A DNA stretch of 64,000 nucleotides from Carboxydothermus hydrogenoformans Z-2901 (GCF_000012865.1 NC_007503.1:1178001-1242000); one strand, 5' to 3'; shown: positions 8,591 to 17,385, counted from the first letter of the stretch. Numbers and translations are program-made. Notes: generated from the sequence alone by a model not told the origin.

Positions 8591-9694
8591 ATGGCAGCAA
8601 AGTTTATTTATAGGATAAAAAAGGTACAACGATTAATGACTGAGAGAAAAATAGATATTTTAGTGGTCGTAAAGCGAGAAAACATAATATATTTAACCGG
8701 ACTAACTCAAATAGAAAATATGGCAGTATTAATTCCGATAGAAGGTGAACCGTGTATAATTGCCAACTGGTTGGATGCTGACTATATTGAGGAAGAGTCT
8801 GGATTAAAAACTTTTAGCTATTTTAAACCGAGAGAAAATTTAGGAGATAAGATTGCCAAGCGTATAAATGCCTATGGATTTAGGAATGTAATAATCGGCT
8901 TAGAAAAATATTTCATTTCTAATACGGTTTTTGAAACTATCAAAAAAGCTCTACCAGAAGCAAAATTTATTGATGCATCTGATTTGTTTTATAAGGTAAG
9001 AGCGATTAAAGAACCAAGTGAGGTTGAAAAAATCAAGCAGGCAGCAGTTATGGTATGCAAGGGAATGGAAACAGCTTTGAATCTTATACGTCCCGGAGTA
9101 AGTATGTTAGAACTTAGTAAAGAAGTTGAATATGCCCTGCTTAAAATGAATTCAAATAGAATACCATTTCGAATTCAAATAGTTTCTGGTGAGCGTGGAC
9201 TATTAAACTATGCTGCCTCAAGTTGTAAATATATTAAGGATGGAAATATTGTATTAGTTTTTCTTGAGGCAATCTATGAAGGATATTATGCAAAAATATG
9301 TCGAACCATAGCTGTTGGGAAAATACCCTTGGAACAGGAATTGTTATTTGAAAATTTATTGGAAGCTCAAGAAAAAGCAATTGCAGCATTAAGACCAGGT
9401 GCTAAGGCTTGGGAAGTTGATTTTACAGCACGAAGGATTTTTAAAAAGTTAGGACTTGAAAATCAATTTATGGATATAATTGGATATGGAGTTGGATTAC
9501 GTCCAATTGAGTATTTCCCGATTATTGGTAGAAAATATCATGATCTTATTGAAGCTGGAATGGTAATAGAATTATTTTCACCTAAAATTTATGTAAAGGA
9601 TAGAGGTGGCCCAAGAATTACAGACTTAATATATGTTGGAGAACATGAAAATGAGATATTAACCGCTTTTCCCAGAAAATTATTTAGAGTATAA
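8591..9694 (+). CDS. M24 (creatinase/aminopeptidase P fold) protein lacking the usual metal ligands
   Basis: 367 residues. A creatinase-type N-terminal domain (about 1-130) with VKRENIIYLTGL is followed by a pita-bread domain beginning VRAIKEPSEVEKIKQAA near 136. In metallopeptidases of this fold two Asp, one His and two Glu bind metal. Here the expected YxxD reads YYAK (235), GHG reads GYG (298-300), the EPG-type segment reads LFSPKIY (328-334) and RIED reads RITD (342-345). It is therefore probably not a metallopeptidase; a metal-free hydrolase like creatinase or a binding protein are options. ATG 8591 is chosen over an in-frame GTG at 8582. It lies alone behind a sigma-54 promoter, upstream of MoaD and AOR genes. 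Confidence 0.8.
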   Translation: MAAKFIYRIKKVQRLMTERKIDILVVVKRENIIYLTGLTQIENMAVLIPIEGEPCIIANWLDADYIEEESGLKTFSYFKPRENLGDKIAKRINAYGFRNVIIGLEKYFISNTVFETIKKALPEAKFIDASDLFYKVRAIKEPSEVEKIKQAAVMVCKGMETALNLIRPGVSMLELSKEVEYALLKMNSNRIPFRIQIVSGERGLLNYAASSCKYIKDGNIVLVFLEAIYEGYYAKICRTIAVGKIPLEQELLFENLLEAQEKAIAALRPGAKAWEVDFTARRIFKKLGLENQFMDIIGYGVGLRPIEYFPIIGRKYHDLIEAGMVIELFSPKIYVKDRGGPRITDLIYVGEHENEILTAFPRKLFRV

Positions 9695-9751
9695 AATTCT
9701 TATTTTTCAAATGTTTCGCTAATTGGCGTAATATAAATTAAAGTTTGTGAG

Positions 9752-9767
9752 TGGAAAGTTTTTAGCA
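9752..9767 (+). promoter_or_regulatory. Weak sigma-54-like element upstream of moaD-aor
   Basis: TGGAAAGTTTTTAGCA has GG and GC at the right spacing (9753-9754 and 9765-9766), but TGGAA and TAGC are imperfect. It is suggested mainly by the strong sigma-54 sites flanking it. The 196-base gap 9695-9890 shows no other clear promoter. Confidence 0.3.
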
Positions 9768-9890
9768 TTTCTGTTATAAAGGAAACTATAATAACAGTAG
9801 AAGTCAAAGGAAATATAGTACTAACGTTAACAATATTCAACAATTAATAAGTCAAAAAACAGCCAAGGACAAAAAAGCAGGTGAGGTATT

Positions 9891-10136
9891 ATGTCCAACA
9901 TTTCAGTGCAAGTAAAAGTCGACAACTTTTTATTAAAAAATTCATCGAGATTGAAGGCTTGCCACGAAATAGTGGAAGTTCCAGAACAATCTACTATCAG
10001 CACTCTTCTTGAAATTATAGGATTGAATAAAGATCTTATAAGTTTTGTTACTGTTAACGGGGAACGCAAGGATTTAGCTTACAGGCTGCAAGAAAATGAT
10101 GTGGTGGCCTTTTACCCTTATATTTCTGGCGGGTAA
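9891..10136 (+). CDS. MoaD/ThiS-like small sulfur-carrier protein
   Basis: 81 residues with a beta-grasp (ubiquitin-like) appearance and a C-terminus ending YISGG; the terminal Gly-Gly is the site where MoaD proteins are adenylated and thiocarboxylated. VTVNGERKDLAYRLQENDVVAFYP is the usual late segment of the fold. It lies 45 bp before an AOR-family gene, a common arrangement, so it probably supplies dithiolene sulfur for the pyranopterin cofactor of that enzyme. AGGTG lies a few bases before the ATG. A MoaB/MoeB-like activating enzyme is not in this window. Confidence 0.85.
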   Translation: MSNISVQVKVDNFLLKNSSRLKACHEIVEVPEQSTISTLLEIIGLNKDLISFVTVNGERKDLAYRLQENDVVAFYPYISGG

Positions 10137-10181
10137 AATTATGAAGGGTTACTTAGAATTCAGAAAGGAGGGAGAAAATAA

Positions 10182-11951
10182 ATGCAGGGTTTTTATGGGA
10201 AAATACTAAGGATTAACCTTACCGATAAGTCTTACCGTGTGGAAGAACTCAGTGAAGAGATATTGAAAAAATATTTAGGCGGGAAAGGGTTGGGGTCATA
10301 TCTTCTCCTTAACAATGTCGCTCCAAGGATCGATCCCCTTTCTCCGGATAATAAGCTTATTTTTACTGCAGGTCCGGCTACTGGAACAGGAATGTTAGGT
10401 TCCAGCCGTTATGGCGTATTTAGCAAATCGCCCTTAACAGGTTTATATGCTGAATCATATTCCGGAGGAAAAGTAGCTCCTGCCATGCGAAAAACGGGCT
10501 ATGATGCGATTATTCTGGAAGGAGCTTCTTCTGAGCCAGTGTATTTAGAAATAAGTGATAGTACTGTAAAGTTCCACGATGCCACCCATCTTTGGGGCAA
10601 AGACACCTATTATACTGAAAATAAAGTTCTTGAAGAAGTAGGCGTTCCTGGGGCTCAAGCGGTGGTCATTGGACCGGCAGGTGAAAATTTAGTACTTTTT
10701 GCCTGTATTGAAAACAACTACTGGCGCTCGGCAGGACGTACCGGCCTGGGTGCGGTGATGGGTTCCAAAAAAGTCAAGGCTGTAGTTTTTCATGGTCAGG
10801 CCCAAGGTGAAATTGCCGATCCTGAGTTATTGAAAAGCTTGATTAAATCCATTAGCCAGAAAGCTAAAGATAATCCGGGAGTTAAGGCTTATCAAATGTA
10901 TGGTACTACCCAGATGGTTAGAATAATGAACGGAGCTAAAGCCTTTCCAACGAAATACTGGTCTAATGGTACCTATGAGCACTGGGAAGATATCAGTGGA
11001 GATAGTTTAATCACCAATTTTGAGGTCAAGCCCAGGAGCTGTCCCAATTGTTTTCTGGCTTGTGGCAAACTGACTACCGTGAAAGAAGGGAAGTACGCGG
11101 GTTTAACGGTAGAGGGGCCGGAGTATGAAACCATTTATGCCTTTGGCGGTTTATGCTGCATTAACCGATTGGATGAAATTTTAAAATTAAATGACATATG
11201 CGATCGGTTGGGCATGGATACCATCACCGCTGGTAATTTAGCTGCCTTTGCTATTGAAGCGGTTAATAGAGGGAAGATAAAGGCAGATTTACAATATGGA
11301 AATGCTGATGGCATTGCCCGACTATTGGAAGATATTGCTTATGGCAGGGGCATTGGGGCGATCCTGGCTCGGGGTATTAAAAAAGCTTCAGAGGAGTGGG
11401 AAATGGAAGATGTGGCAATCCATGTAAAGGGCTTAGAGCCGGCAGGATATGATCCTCGAGTCCTTAAAGGGATGGGTTTAGCCTATGCAACTTCAACAAG
11501 AGGTGCCTGTCATTTGAGAGCTACATTTTATAAAGCTGAACTAAGCGGGATGATTGACCCGGCAACAATAGAGGGCAAAGCCAGATTGTTTATAGAGTTT
11601 GAAAATCGCCTAACGATATTTAATACCCAAATTTTGTGCGTATTTTTCCGGGATTTAATCCAGTGGCCGGAGCTTATTCAACTAATTAAGGCAACTACCG
11701 GCTGGGAATACACCCAGCAGGAATTAGAAGAAATGGCCAATAGGATTGTCACTTTAACCAGGGTGTTTAACAGCCGGGAAGGGGCAACAAAAGCTCAGGA
11801 TACGTTGCCAAAACGTTTCTTTTCGGAACCGATCAATGAAGGCAAAAATAGTATTTCCGAGGAAGAACTATCTTATATGGTAAATGAGTACTACCGTTTG
11901 CGGGGATGGGATGACCAAGGATTTCCAACCTCAGAGCCATGTTTCTTTTAA
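10182..11951 (+). CDS. aldehyde ferredoxin oxidoreductase (AOR) family protein
   Basis: 589 residues, close to the usual 600 or so. AOR-family enzymes carry a tungsten or molybdenum bis-pyranopterin and one [4Fe-4S] cluster and oxidise aldehydes, or in some members other substrates, with ferredoxin. Cluster ligands are C287, C290 and C294 (CPNCFLAC) and probably C486 (NTQILC). N-terminal features are YLGGKGLGSYLL near 31 and GRTGLGAVMGSKKVKAV near 185; DRLGMDTITAGN is near 341. GAAAGGAGGGAG precedes the ATG. It pairs with the MoaD-like gene. The true substrate is unknown, and the setting in a hydantoin-type block suggests it may not be an ordinary aldehyde. Its 3' end overlaps the convergent gene by 21 bp. 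Confidence 0.93.
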   Translation: MQGFYGKILRINLTDKSYRVEELSEEILKKYLGGKGLGSYLLLNNVAPRIDPLSPDNKLIFTAGPATGTGMLGSSRYGVFSKSPLTGLYAESYSGGKVAPAMRKTGYDAIILEGASSEPVYLEISDSTVKFHDATHLWGKDTYYTENKVLEEVGVPGAQAVVIGPAGENLVLFACIENNYWRSAGRTGLGAVMGSKKVKAVVFHGQAQGEIADPELLKSLIKSISQKAKDNPGVKAYQMYGTTQMVRIMNGAKAFPTKYWSNGTYEHWEDISGDSLITNFEVKPRSCPNCFLACGKLTTVKEGKYAGLTVEGPEYETIYAFGGLCCINRLDEILKLNDICDRLGMDTITAGNLAAFAIEAVNRGKIKADLQYGNADGIARLLEDIAYGRGIGAILARGIKKASEEWEMEDVAIHVKGLEPAGYDPRVLKGMGLAYATSTRGACHLRATFYKAELSGMIDPATIEGKARLFIEFENRLTIFNTQILCVFFRDLIQWPELIQLIKATTGWEYTQQELEEMANRIVTLTRVFNSREGATKAQDTLPKRFFSEPINEGKNSISEEELSYMVNEYYRLRGWDDQGFPTSEPCFF

Positions 11952-13133
11952 ACCTACCTTTAAAATTGTTTGATTAAATGGTAAATAACGGAGAGAAGTT
12001 TCTTGACTAAAAGCTACAGGTTTTTCCAAGAAATTGTGTTTTTTATTAAAAAGTTGCAATCTTTTTAATAATTTTTTTTTGTTTTTATCTATTTCTTCTT
12101 GTTTGCAGAGGGAAAGAATTGTTAATTCTGCCGGAGCCGTTAGTAAGCCAAGAAAACGAAGTTGTCGGGATGGTGCAAGCTTATAAATCCGGTATGGGTA
12201 TGAGTCAGCAAGATAGTAACCCGAAAAGTTAAAAATAGGAACTGGCCCATTGGCATTTTCGGGTAAAATGGATTTAATACTGGCCAACAAGTGTTGTACC
12301 GAAGAGGTAGTAGTAAAACTAAAAGTTGGAGATAATTCACTGACTTCTACGGAGTTTTGCACCTGAAAAAGTTTAAAGGCTTGGCCAACTTTAAAAAGAG
12401 CTAAAGCGTAATGGTAGCCAAACAGCACGGCAGCACCCCGGGCTATTTGGTACAAAGGAGCAAGCTCGGAAACTTTACCGCAAGTTTGCGGTAAAAAATT
12501 ATCGGTTACACAAACCGCTTCATTTTCTACCCAAAATATCCCGGGAGAATACGGAATAAAGAATTCCCTTATTTGTTGAAGATAAGGGTTAATGGTAGCG
12601 ATAAAAGCAGCAGCCATCAGTAAGGCTTTTTCTCTTTCCCGAAAGCCCAAATGCGGATAATTTTGCGATTTTAAAATTACTGCAGGAGTGAATTTTGTAA
12701 TAACGCGTAAAGCTTTATTTTCTTTTTCTGGATAAACCATAGCAAAAGGTGAAATAAGGGAAACCACTTGAGCTTTTTTAATTTGCTCTTCCCTGGCTTT
12801 TAAGGTCCTAATAAGCTTTTCGGGGGTTACTTGCAAAATTTCTACTTTTTTTTGAATGCCTCTGGGAGCCGAAAAAGAAGTATTGAAATGTTCTGGAACA
12901 AGACGTAAATGAAAAATTGGTTTCAGGTTACTCTGATTTTCTAAAGAAAAGGGAGGAGTAAGGTAAATTTTGTGGACATCCTGCTTTGATAATCCCAAGT
13001 GGGTAAGGCAGTTTTGTAATTCAACTAAAAAGCTTTGCGCGGAGAACTTTCCTTCATATAAATGGTGCCTGCCCGCTCCAGCAATAAGAGTCCCGGATTG
13101 ACCATTGAAAAGTACTCCCAATACAATTTTCAC
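11931..13133 (-). CDS. Degenerate hydantoinase/oxoprolinase-like protein without ATPase motifs
   Basis: 400 residues from a GTG start at 13133, which follows AAGGAGG by about seven bases. Its overall order resembles the HyuA-like protein at 18487: for instance QIARGAAVLFG here lines up with SIRGAAFLSN there. But both phosphate-binding motifs of the ASKHA fold are lost. The N-terminal DVGGTNTD position reads LFNGQSGT, and the internal DVGGTTSDIG position reads FKVGQAFKLF. It is also about 115 residues shorter. The GTG overlaps the stop of the upstream DUF917-like gene by four bases, implying translational coupling. A catalytic role as an ATP-dependent hydantoinase is unlikely; a structural or sensing role is inferred. 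The family call rests on alignment by eye. Confidence 0.65.
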   Translation of the reverse strand: MKIVLGVLFNGQSGTLIAGAGRHHLYEGKFSAQSFLVELQNCLTHLGLSKQDVHKIYLTPPFSLENQSNLKPIFHLRLVPEHFNTSFSAPRGIQKKVEILQVTPEKLIRTLKAREEQIKKAQVVSLISPFAMVYPEKENKALRVITKFTPAVILKSQNYPHLGFREREKALLMAAAFIATINPYLQQIREFFIPYSPGIFWVENEAVCVTDNFLPQTCGKVSELAPLYQIARGAAVLFGYHYALALFKVGQAFKLFQVQNSVEVSELSPTFSFTTTSSVQHLLASIKSILPENANGPVPIFNFSGYYLADSYPYRIYKLAPSRQLRFLGLLTAPAELTILSLCKQEEIDKNKKKLLKRLQLFNKKHNFLEKPVAFSQETSLRYLPFNQTILKVGLKETWL

Positions 13134-14239
13134 GAAAATACCTCCTTGTTGCGGTAGTGGTTTGGATATAGCCTTTCCAAGGGCAGGTAGGTAGTGCGGT
13201 AGCCGAAGCATTGTGGTCCCACTACATCTAAAGCTTTTTTGATTCTAAGCCTTAGCGGGGCCGGAAGGCCCAGGAGTGCTAAACGCTGTCCTTCATAAAT
13301 TTCGTTGTTATTTACCGGCTTAAGTTCGTTCAAATCAATTGCTGATATTAAATCAGGTACGCTTGCAGCAACATTACCGTTTTTAAAGGCGAGCAAATTT
13401 TCGTATTGAAAAAGAAGTTGCAGTTCTTCGCCTTTCGGTGAAGTTAATGTAGCAGATTTCCATTTTGCCAATTCATAGGTTGATATTTTTTTTACAATTC
13501 CCTGGAAAAGCTCAATTACGGGACCGTAAAAGGAGTTAGAAGTAACTTCCAAGAGCATAGTAATTAACTCCCGGTAATTATCAGCCTGCAGGAAACATTC
13601 TCCAATTTCGCGCGCAAAGGTCAATGTGCCAGGAAGCAGAACTCGCTTTAAAACGGAACCGGGGTGAGGAAAGCCTGCAAAGTAACCAACGCCTCCCTGC
13701 TGGCCAATTATCTGGCGAGTATTTAGCTCTAAAAGAAAAGTATCTTGTTTATCAAGAAAATAGTGTAAGTGATAATTGCCATCAATTAGCACTAAAGGTG
13801 CTGCCGTTAAGTTTTCAAGGTGATAGGTGGTCATTTGTAGCTCAGGAAAGGCTCGACCCATGCTGTCGCCGTCAACAACCGGTAAGCCGGTTTGCAGTGC
13901 CGCTAAAAGGGGATAAAAGATATTAACACCTGCACCTTCAACAATGGTGATTCCTTTAAACTTAACCCCGGTGTGTTTTTCAAGCTCTTCAATTATGATA
14001 CCCGCTTCTACTCCTGAAGGTAGGTTTTCTTCACACAATTCCGGCGAACCAAAAAGACCGGTCCCGCAAAAAAAATCATTTTCCGGCAATTCTTCAAGGG
14101 ATAACAAAGGAATACTGCGGTTTTGCAGTGCTTTTTGCAGCTCGATTGCTAAAAGGTGACTTTTTCCGCCACCGCCGGAACCAAGGAAAATACTACCGTA
14201 CCAGAGCGGTTCGAGCCAGTCACGGGTAATTTCCTGCAT
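13130..14239 (-). CDS. DUF917-family protein, diverged copy
   Basis: 369 residues. It shares GSGGGG near residue 21, the VDGDSMGRAFPELQM segment near 132 and the end pattern GPQCFGYRTTYLPLERL with the DUF917 protein at 17389. DUF917 proteins are found with hydantoinases; Pfam now names the family for S-methyl-thiohydantoin desulfurase, which I recall but cannot check here. It lies nine bases after the sigma-54 activator on the same strand and overlaps the degenerate hydantoinase by four bases, making a three-gene unit. Similarity to the other copy is moderate outside the motifs, so the two copies diverged long ago. Confidence 0.8.
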   Translation of the reverse strand: MQEITRDWLEPLWYGSIFLGSGGGGKSHLLAIELQKALQNRSIPLLSLEELPENDFFCGTGLFGSPELCEENLPSGVEAGIIIEELEKHTGVKFKGITIVEGAGVNIFYPLLAALQTGLPVVDGDSMGRAFPELQMTTYHLENLTAAPLVLIDGNYHLHYFLDKQDTFLLELNTRQIIGQQGGVGYFAGFPHPGSVLKRVLLPGTLTFAREIGECFLQADNYRELITMLLEVTSNSFYGPVIELFQGIVKKISTYELAKWKSATLTSPKGEELQLLFQYENLLAFKNGNVAASVPDLISAIDLNELKPVNNNEIYEGQRLALLGLPAPLRLRIKKALDVVGPQCFGYRTTYLPLERLYPNHYRNKEVFS

Positions 14240-14247
14240 ATTTTCAC

Positions 14248-15819
14248 CTACTTTAGACGGTATTTGTTAAGCCAGCGATAGAGAGTTGCTAAACTAACAC
14301 CCAGTTCTTGAGCAATTAACCTTTTGGCCTGGGTAGAATGGCCGTATTCGGCTAAAAGAATTTCTAAACGCTCCTTTAATTTTCTACTTTCAAGATTTGG
14401 GAATCCAGGATTAATAACTTTAGGTTGCGGTGTACTGACCAATGAACCGTTTAGTAAATACTTTGGTAGAAAAGGCGGCGTAATGATGTCGCCTTCACAA
14501 AGGGACACGGCGTAGGCAACTACGTTTTTCAACTCCCGGACATTTCCTGGCCAATGATAATTTTTAAGAATCTGTACGGCTTCAGGACTAAAAATTTTAA
14601 AAGGTTTATTTTGCTCCAGACAAATATTTTTTAAATAAAAGTCCAAAAGCAAAGGTATGTCATCTCGCCGTTCGCGTAGCGGTGGTATATGAACCGGGAA
14701 TACATTTAGACGGAAGAAGAGATCTTCCCTGAAAAGTTTTGCATCAATTAATTCTTGTAAATTTTTATTCGTTGCCGCAATAATGCGGATATCGACTGGA
14801 TAGGAAACAGTAGCTCCAATTCTTTCTACCCGCCTTTCTTCCAAAACCCGGAGAAGTTTTGCCTGTAATTGAATCGGCATATCGCCAATTTCATCAAGGA
14901 AGATTGTTCCACCATTGGCAAGCTCAAATTTGCCGGGCTTGCCGCCCCGACGGGCACCAGTAAAAGAACCATCTTCATAACCGAATAGTTCGCTTTCCAG
15001 AAGGTTTTCGGGAATTGCTGCGCAGTTTATGGCAATAAAAGGCCGATCTTTCCGTGGACTTAAGTAATGGATATAACGAGCAAAAAGTTCTTTACCCGTA
15101 CCGCTTTCTCCCTGGAGCAGGACCGTGTTGTTAGTTATTGCAATTTGCCTGACAAGTTTTTTGATTTCTAAAAAACGGGGGTTTTTGCCGGGAATAATAA
15201 AAATAGAGTCCTTGGAAAAGTACGAGTCGGTTTCTTCCGGTTGGATTGGTTCTGTTTTCCAAGCCAATATTCCCGCCATCTTGCCGTTTTTTGTAAATGC
15301 ACGGTAGTAAAAGTTTCCTTCCGTCGTTTCGATCAAACCCTCTGGTTCTCCAGCCTGGTTTAATTTTTTCCAAAGGTCAAAAGTAGAAATTGAAATAGGA
15401 GAATTACTTTGGCTTACGATTACTTGACCTTTCCTGTCAAAAAGAAAAATATTTGTGTCCAACTGGCTTGCCAGGAATTGCAAAGCATTTTTGACCAATG
15501 AATTGTCAACTTCTTGCTCTAAGGCTTGCAAATTTTCTAAAACAATCAAAAGAAATTTAAGAAGCAAAGCAGGCGTTATATTCGCGTTGTTTTCACGTTT
15601 TTTGGGGAATGCTACCCAAAAACCTTCATCTTTAAGATTAAAGGTTAGGATTAAATCGTATGGGCAAGTAGCTGCTTCCGGGCAAGTTGGTGTACAGGGT
15701 GTTGACAAAACACGATAACCAACCTGTGGACGTGGTATTAAAGAAAGGCATTTTTTTGGAAGATCGGTAACAAGTCCGAAAATTTCTTTAAGTGCTTCAG
15801 TAAAGTCTTTTCTCATCAT
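14248..15819 (-). CDS. sigma-54-dependent transcriptional activator with GSFTGA loop and N-terminal cysteine cluster
   Basis: 523 residues. The N-terminal 200 residues hold an unassigned sensor region with cysteines at about 24, 42, 46 and 52 (the last three in PCTPTCPEAATC) and a PAS-like stretch near 105-190. The AAA+ domain follows: Walker A GESGTGKE near 239, [19 protein letters not shown] near 277, Walker [12 protein letters not shown] near 304. The C-terminal Fis-type helix-turn-helix is LIAQELGVSLATLYRWL. The sigma-54 contact loop is GSFTGA rather than GAFTGA. It is divergent from the NCS1-DUF917-hydantoinase-racemase operon, whose promoter is sigma-54 type, so it very likely activates that operon, in response to an unknown ligand. 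Confidence 0.92.
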   Translation of the reverse strand: MMRKDFTEALKEIFGLVTDLPKKCLSLIPRPQVGYRVLSTPCTPTCPEAATCPYDLILTFNLKDEGFWVAFPKKRENNANITPALLLKFLLIVLENLQALEQEVDNSLVKNALQFLASQLDTNIFLFDRKGQVIVSQSNSPISISTFDLWKKLNQAGEPEGLIETTEGNFYYRAFTKNGKMAGILAWKTEPIQPEETDSYFSKDSIFIIPGKNPRFLEIKKLVRQIAITNNTVLLQGESGTGKELFARYIHYLSPRKDRPFIAINCAAIPENLLESELFGYEDGSFTGARRGGKPGKFELANGGTIFLDEIGDMPIQLQAKLLRVLEERRVERIGATVSYPVDIRIIAATNKNLQELIDAKLFREDLFFRLNVFPVHIPPLRERRDDIPLLLDFYLKNICLEQNKPFKIFSPEAVQILKNYHWPGNVRELKNVVAYAVSLCEGDIITPPFLPKYLLNGSLVSTPQPKVINPGFPNLESRKLKERLEILLAEYGHSTQAKRLIAQELGVSLATLYRWLNKYRLK

Positions 15820-15860
15820 TTTTTATCACCGCTATATAAAATGAGAAAAATTAATAAAAA

Positions 15861-15890
15861 ATAAGAATACTTAAGAAATTGTAAGAAATA
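15861..15890. repeat. Three phased TAAGAA repeats upstream of the sigma-54 promoter
   Basis: TAAGAAT (15862), TAAGAAA (15872) and TAAGAAA (15882) recur at exact 10-base intervals, about 110-130 bases upstream of the -24 element at 15990. That is the usual distance for an enhancer-binding site, or for phased A-tracts that bend DNA. The region is AT-rich, so this is tentative. Confidence 0.3.
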
Positions 15891-15989
15891 TCAGGTATAT
15901 TTTTATTTTACAATCAAAAAAGGTCTATGACAAGGATAGTTTTTCGGGGAAAATAACGAATTTATAACCTGAAAGACCGGTAAAATTGT

Positions 15990-16005
15990 TGGCATAAAAC
16001 TTGCT
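15990..16005 (+). promoter_or_regulatory. sigma-54 promoter of the NCS1-DUF917-hydantoinase-racemase operon
   Basis: TGGCATAAAACTTGCT matches the consensus, with GG at 15991-15992 and GC at 16003-16004. Transcription would start near 16015, about 45 bases before the permease ATG. The divergent sigma-54 activator is the obvious regulator. Confidence 0.82.
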
Positions 16006-16059
16006 AAAAAATTAAACCAGTAATATTTAAAAAATAAATCTACAAGGGAGGATGGCAAG

Positions 16060-17385
16060 ATGGTAAAAGGTGAAGATTATGCCTTAGCAAGAATTCCCAT
16101 GGAAGAACGGCGGCCGATGTGGGAAGTTTTCATGATTCGGTTTGGTGCTGTTGTTACTTTATCGCAGTTTATGCTGGGAGCAGCGCTTGGATATGGTTTG
16201 ACCCTAAAAGATGCGTTATTTGCTACGATCCTTGGGTCGGTGCTACTTGAAATTATTAGCTTTTTAAATGGGGTTGCTGGAGCGTGGGAAGGTCTTTCAA
16301 CCTCTCTTTTAACCCGGTGGGCCGGTTTTGGGAGGTTAGGATCAAGTTTAATTGGATTAATTGTGGGGATTTCATGTATTGGTTGGTTTGGAATTCAAAA
16401 TACGATCTTTGCTCAGGGATTAAGTCAAGCGTTTGGTGGGGCAGTAAGTACCAAGATTATGTCGGTAATTACCGGAATATTAATTACCCTGTTAGTTGTA
16501 TACGGTTATAAAATGTTAAGCTATACAGCTAACATTGCGGTTCCAGGTTTTTTAGTGGCAGTGGGTATTGCTACCTATCATTTATTAAGCAAATATGACC
16601 TTAACACGCTGCTAACTTCGCCACCCCCTGGTCCAGCTTTGAATTTCGGTGTTGCAGTTACTATGGTTGCCGGGGGCTTTATGGTGGGCGCAGTGGTTAC
16701 TCCTGACCTATCAAGATACAACCGCAACGCCAAAGATGTTTTTTGGATGACGCTTCTTAGTATTTTTGCCGGAGAACTTTTAATAACTTTTATAGCTGTG
16801 TTAATGTCCCATGCGGTAAAAAGTGCTGATGTGATAACTATTATGTTAAATTTAGGTGGCTGGATTTCAGCTGCTTTAGTAATATTTTCCACGATTAAGA
16901 TTAATGATTTGAACTTATATGCTGCATCGTTAGGAATTGCTAATTTCCTTGATGCTGTTTTTAGAGTGAAAATAAGTAGAGCAGTTTTAACGATTATTAT
17001 AGGCTTATTAGGAACTTTGGGTTCTGTCTTGGGAATACTGGATAAATTTGTTAACTTTTTAGTTATCCTTGGTATTGCAGTTCCGCCGGTAGGTGGGATT
17101 ATGGTGGTTGATTACTTTATTTTAAAAAGATATAGAAAAGAGCTGGAAGAAAGCCGTGCGTATGGGCGTTTGCCCAGAGAAGTTGAAGATTGGAATCCCA
17201 TTGCTATTGTTAGTTTAGTTTTAGCTTTTCTAGTGGGTTATTTTTACAAAGGAGGCTTAAATCAAGCATTAAATTCATTAATTGCCGGAATGATTTTCTA
17301 CTTTGTTTTAATGAAATTATATATAGCTTTCTCACCCGCCAAAAATGCAAAATTTATTAAAAAATCAGAGGTTGGGGAGGTATAA
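16060..17385 (+). CDS. NCS1-family nucleobase/hydantoin permease (CodB-like)
   Basis: 441 residues with about 12 hydrophobic segments, the usual size of NCS1 cation symporters, which take up cytosine, purines, allantoin or hydantoins. The N-terminal PMEERRPMWEVFMIRFG, the first-helix FMLGAALGYGLTLKDA and the GIQNTIFAQGLS segment near 110 fit cytosine permease-like members. AGGGAGG is placed nine to ten bases before the ATG. It is first in an operon with DUF917, hydantoinase-like and racemase genes, so it probably imports their substrate. The neighbours favour a hydantoin-type or other ureido ring compound over cytosine, since no deaminase is present. Confidence 0.9.
   Translation: MVKGEDYALARIPMEERRPMWEVFMIRFGAVVTLSQFMLGAALGYGLTLKDALFATILGSVLLEIISFLNGVAGAWEGLSTSLLTRWAGFGRLGSSLIGLIVGISCIGWFGIQNTIFAQGLSQAFGGAVSTKIMSVITGILITLLVVYGYKMLSYTANIAVPGFLVAVGIATYHLLSKYDLNTLLTSPPPGPALNFGVAVTMVAGGFMVGAVVTPDLSRYNRNAKDVFWMTLLSIFAGELLITFIAVLMSHAVKSADVITIMLNLGGWISAALVIFSTIKINDLNLYAASLGIANFLDAVFRVKISRAVLTIIIGLLGTLGSVLGILDKFVNFLVILGIAVPPVGGIMVVDYFILKRYRKELEESRAYGRLPREVEDWNPIAIVSLVLAFLVGYFYKGGLNQALNSLIAGMIFYFVLMKLYIAFSPAKNAKFIKKSEVGEV

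Noticed and set aside
9724-9738. TGGCG-containing sequence upstream of the MoaD gene as a sigma-54 promoter
   Set aside because: No GC dinucleotide at the -12 distance; the weaker element at 9752 fits better.
13624-13926. 100-codon plus-strand frame opposite the DUF917-like gene
   Set aside because: It is a shadow of the minus-strand gene, with no ribosome site and no family resemblance.
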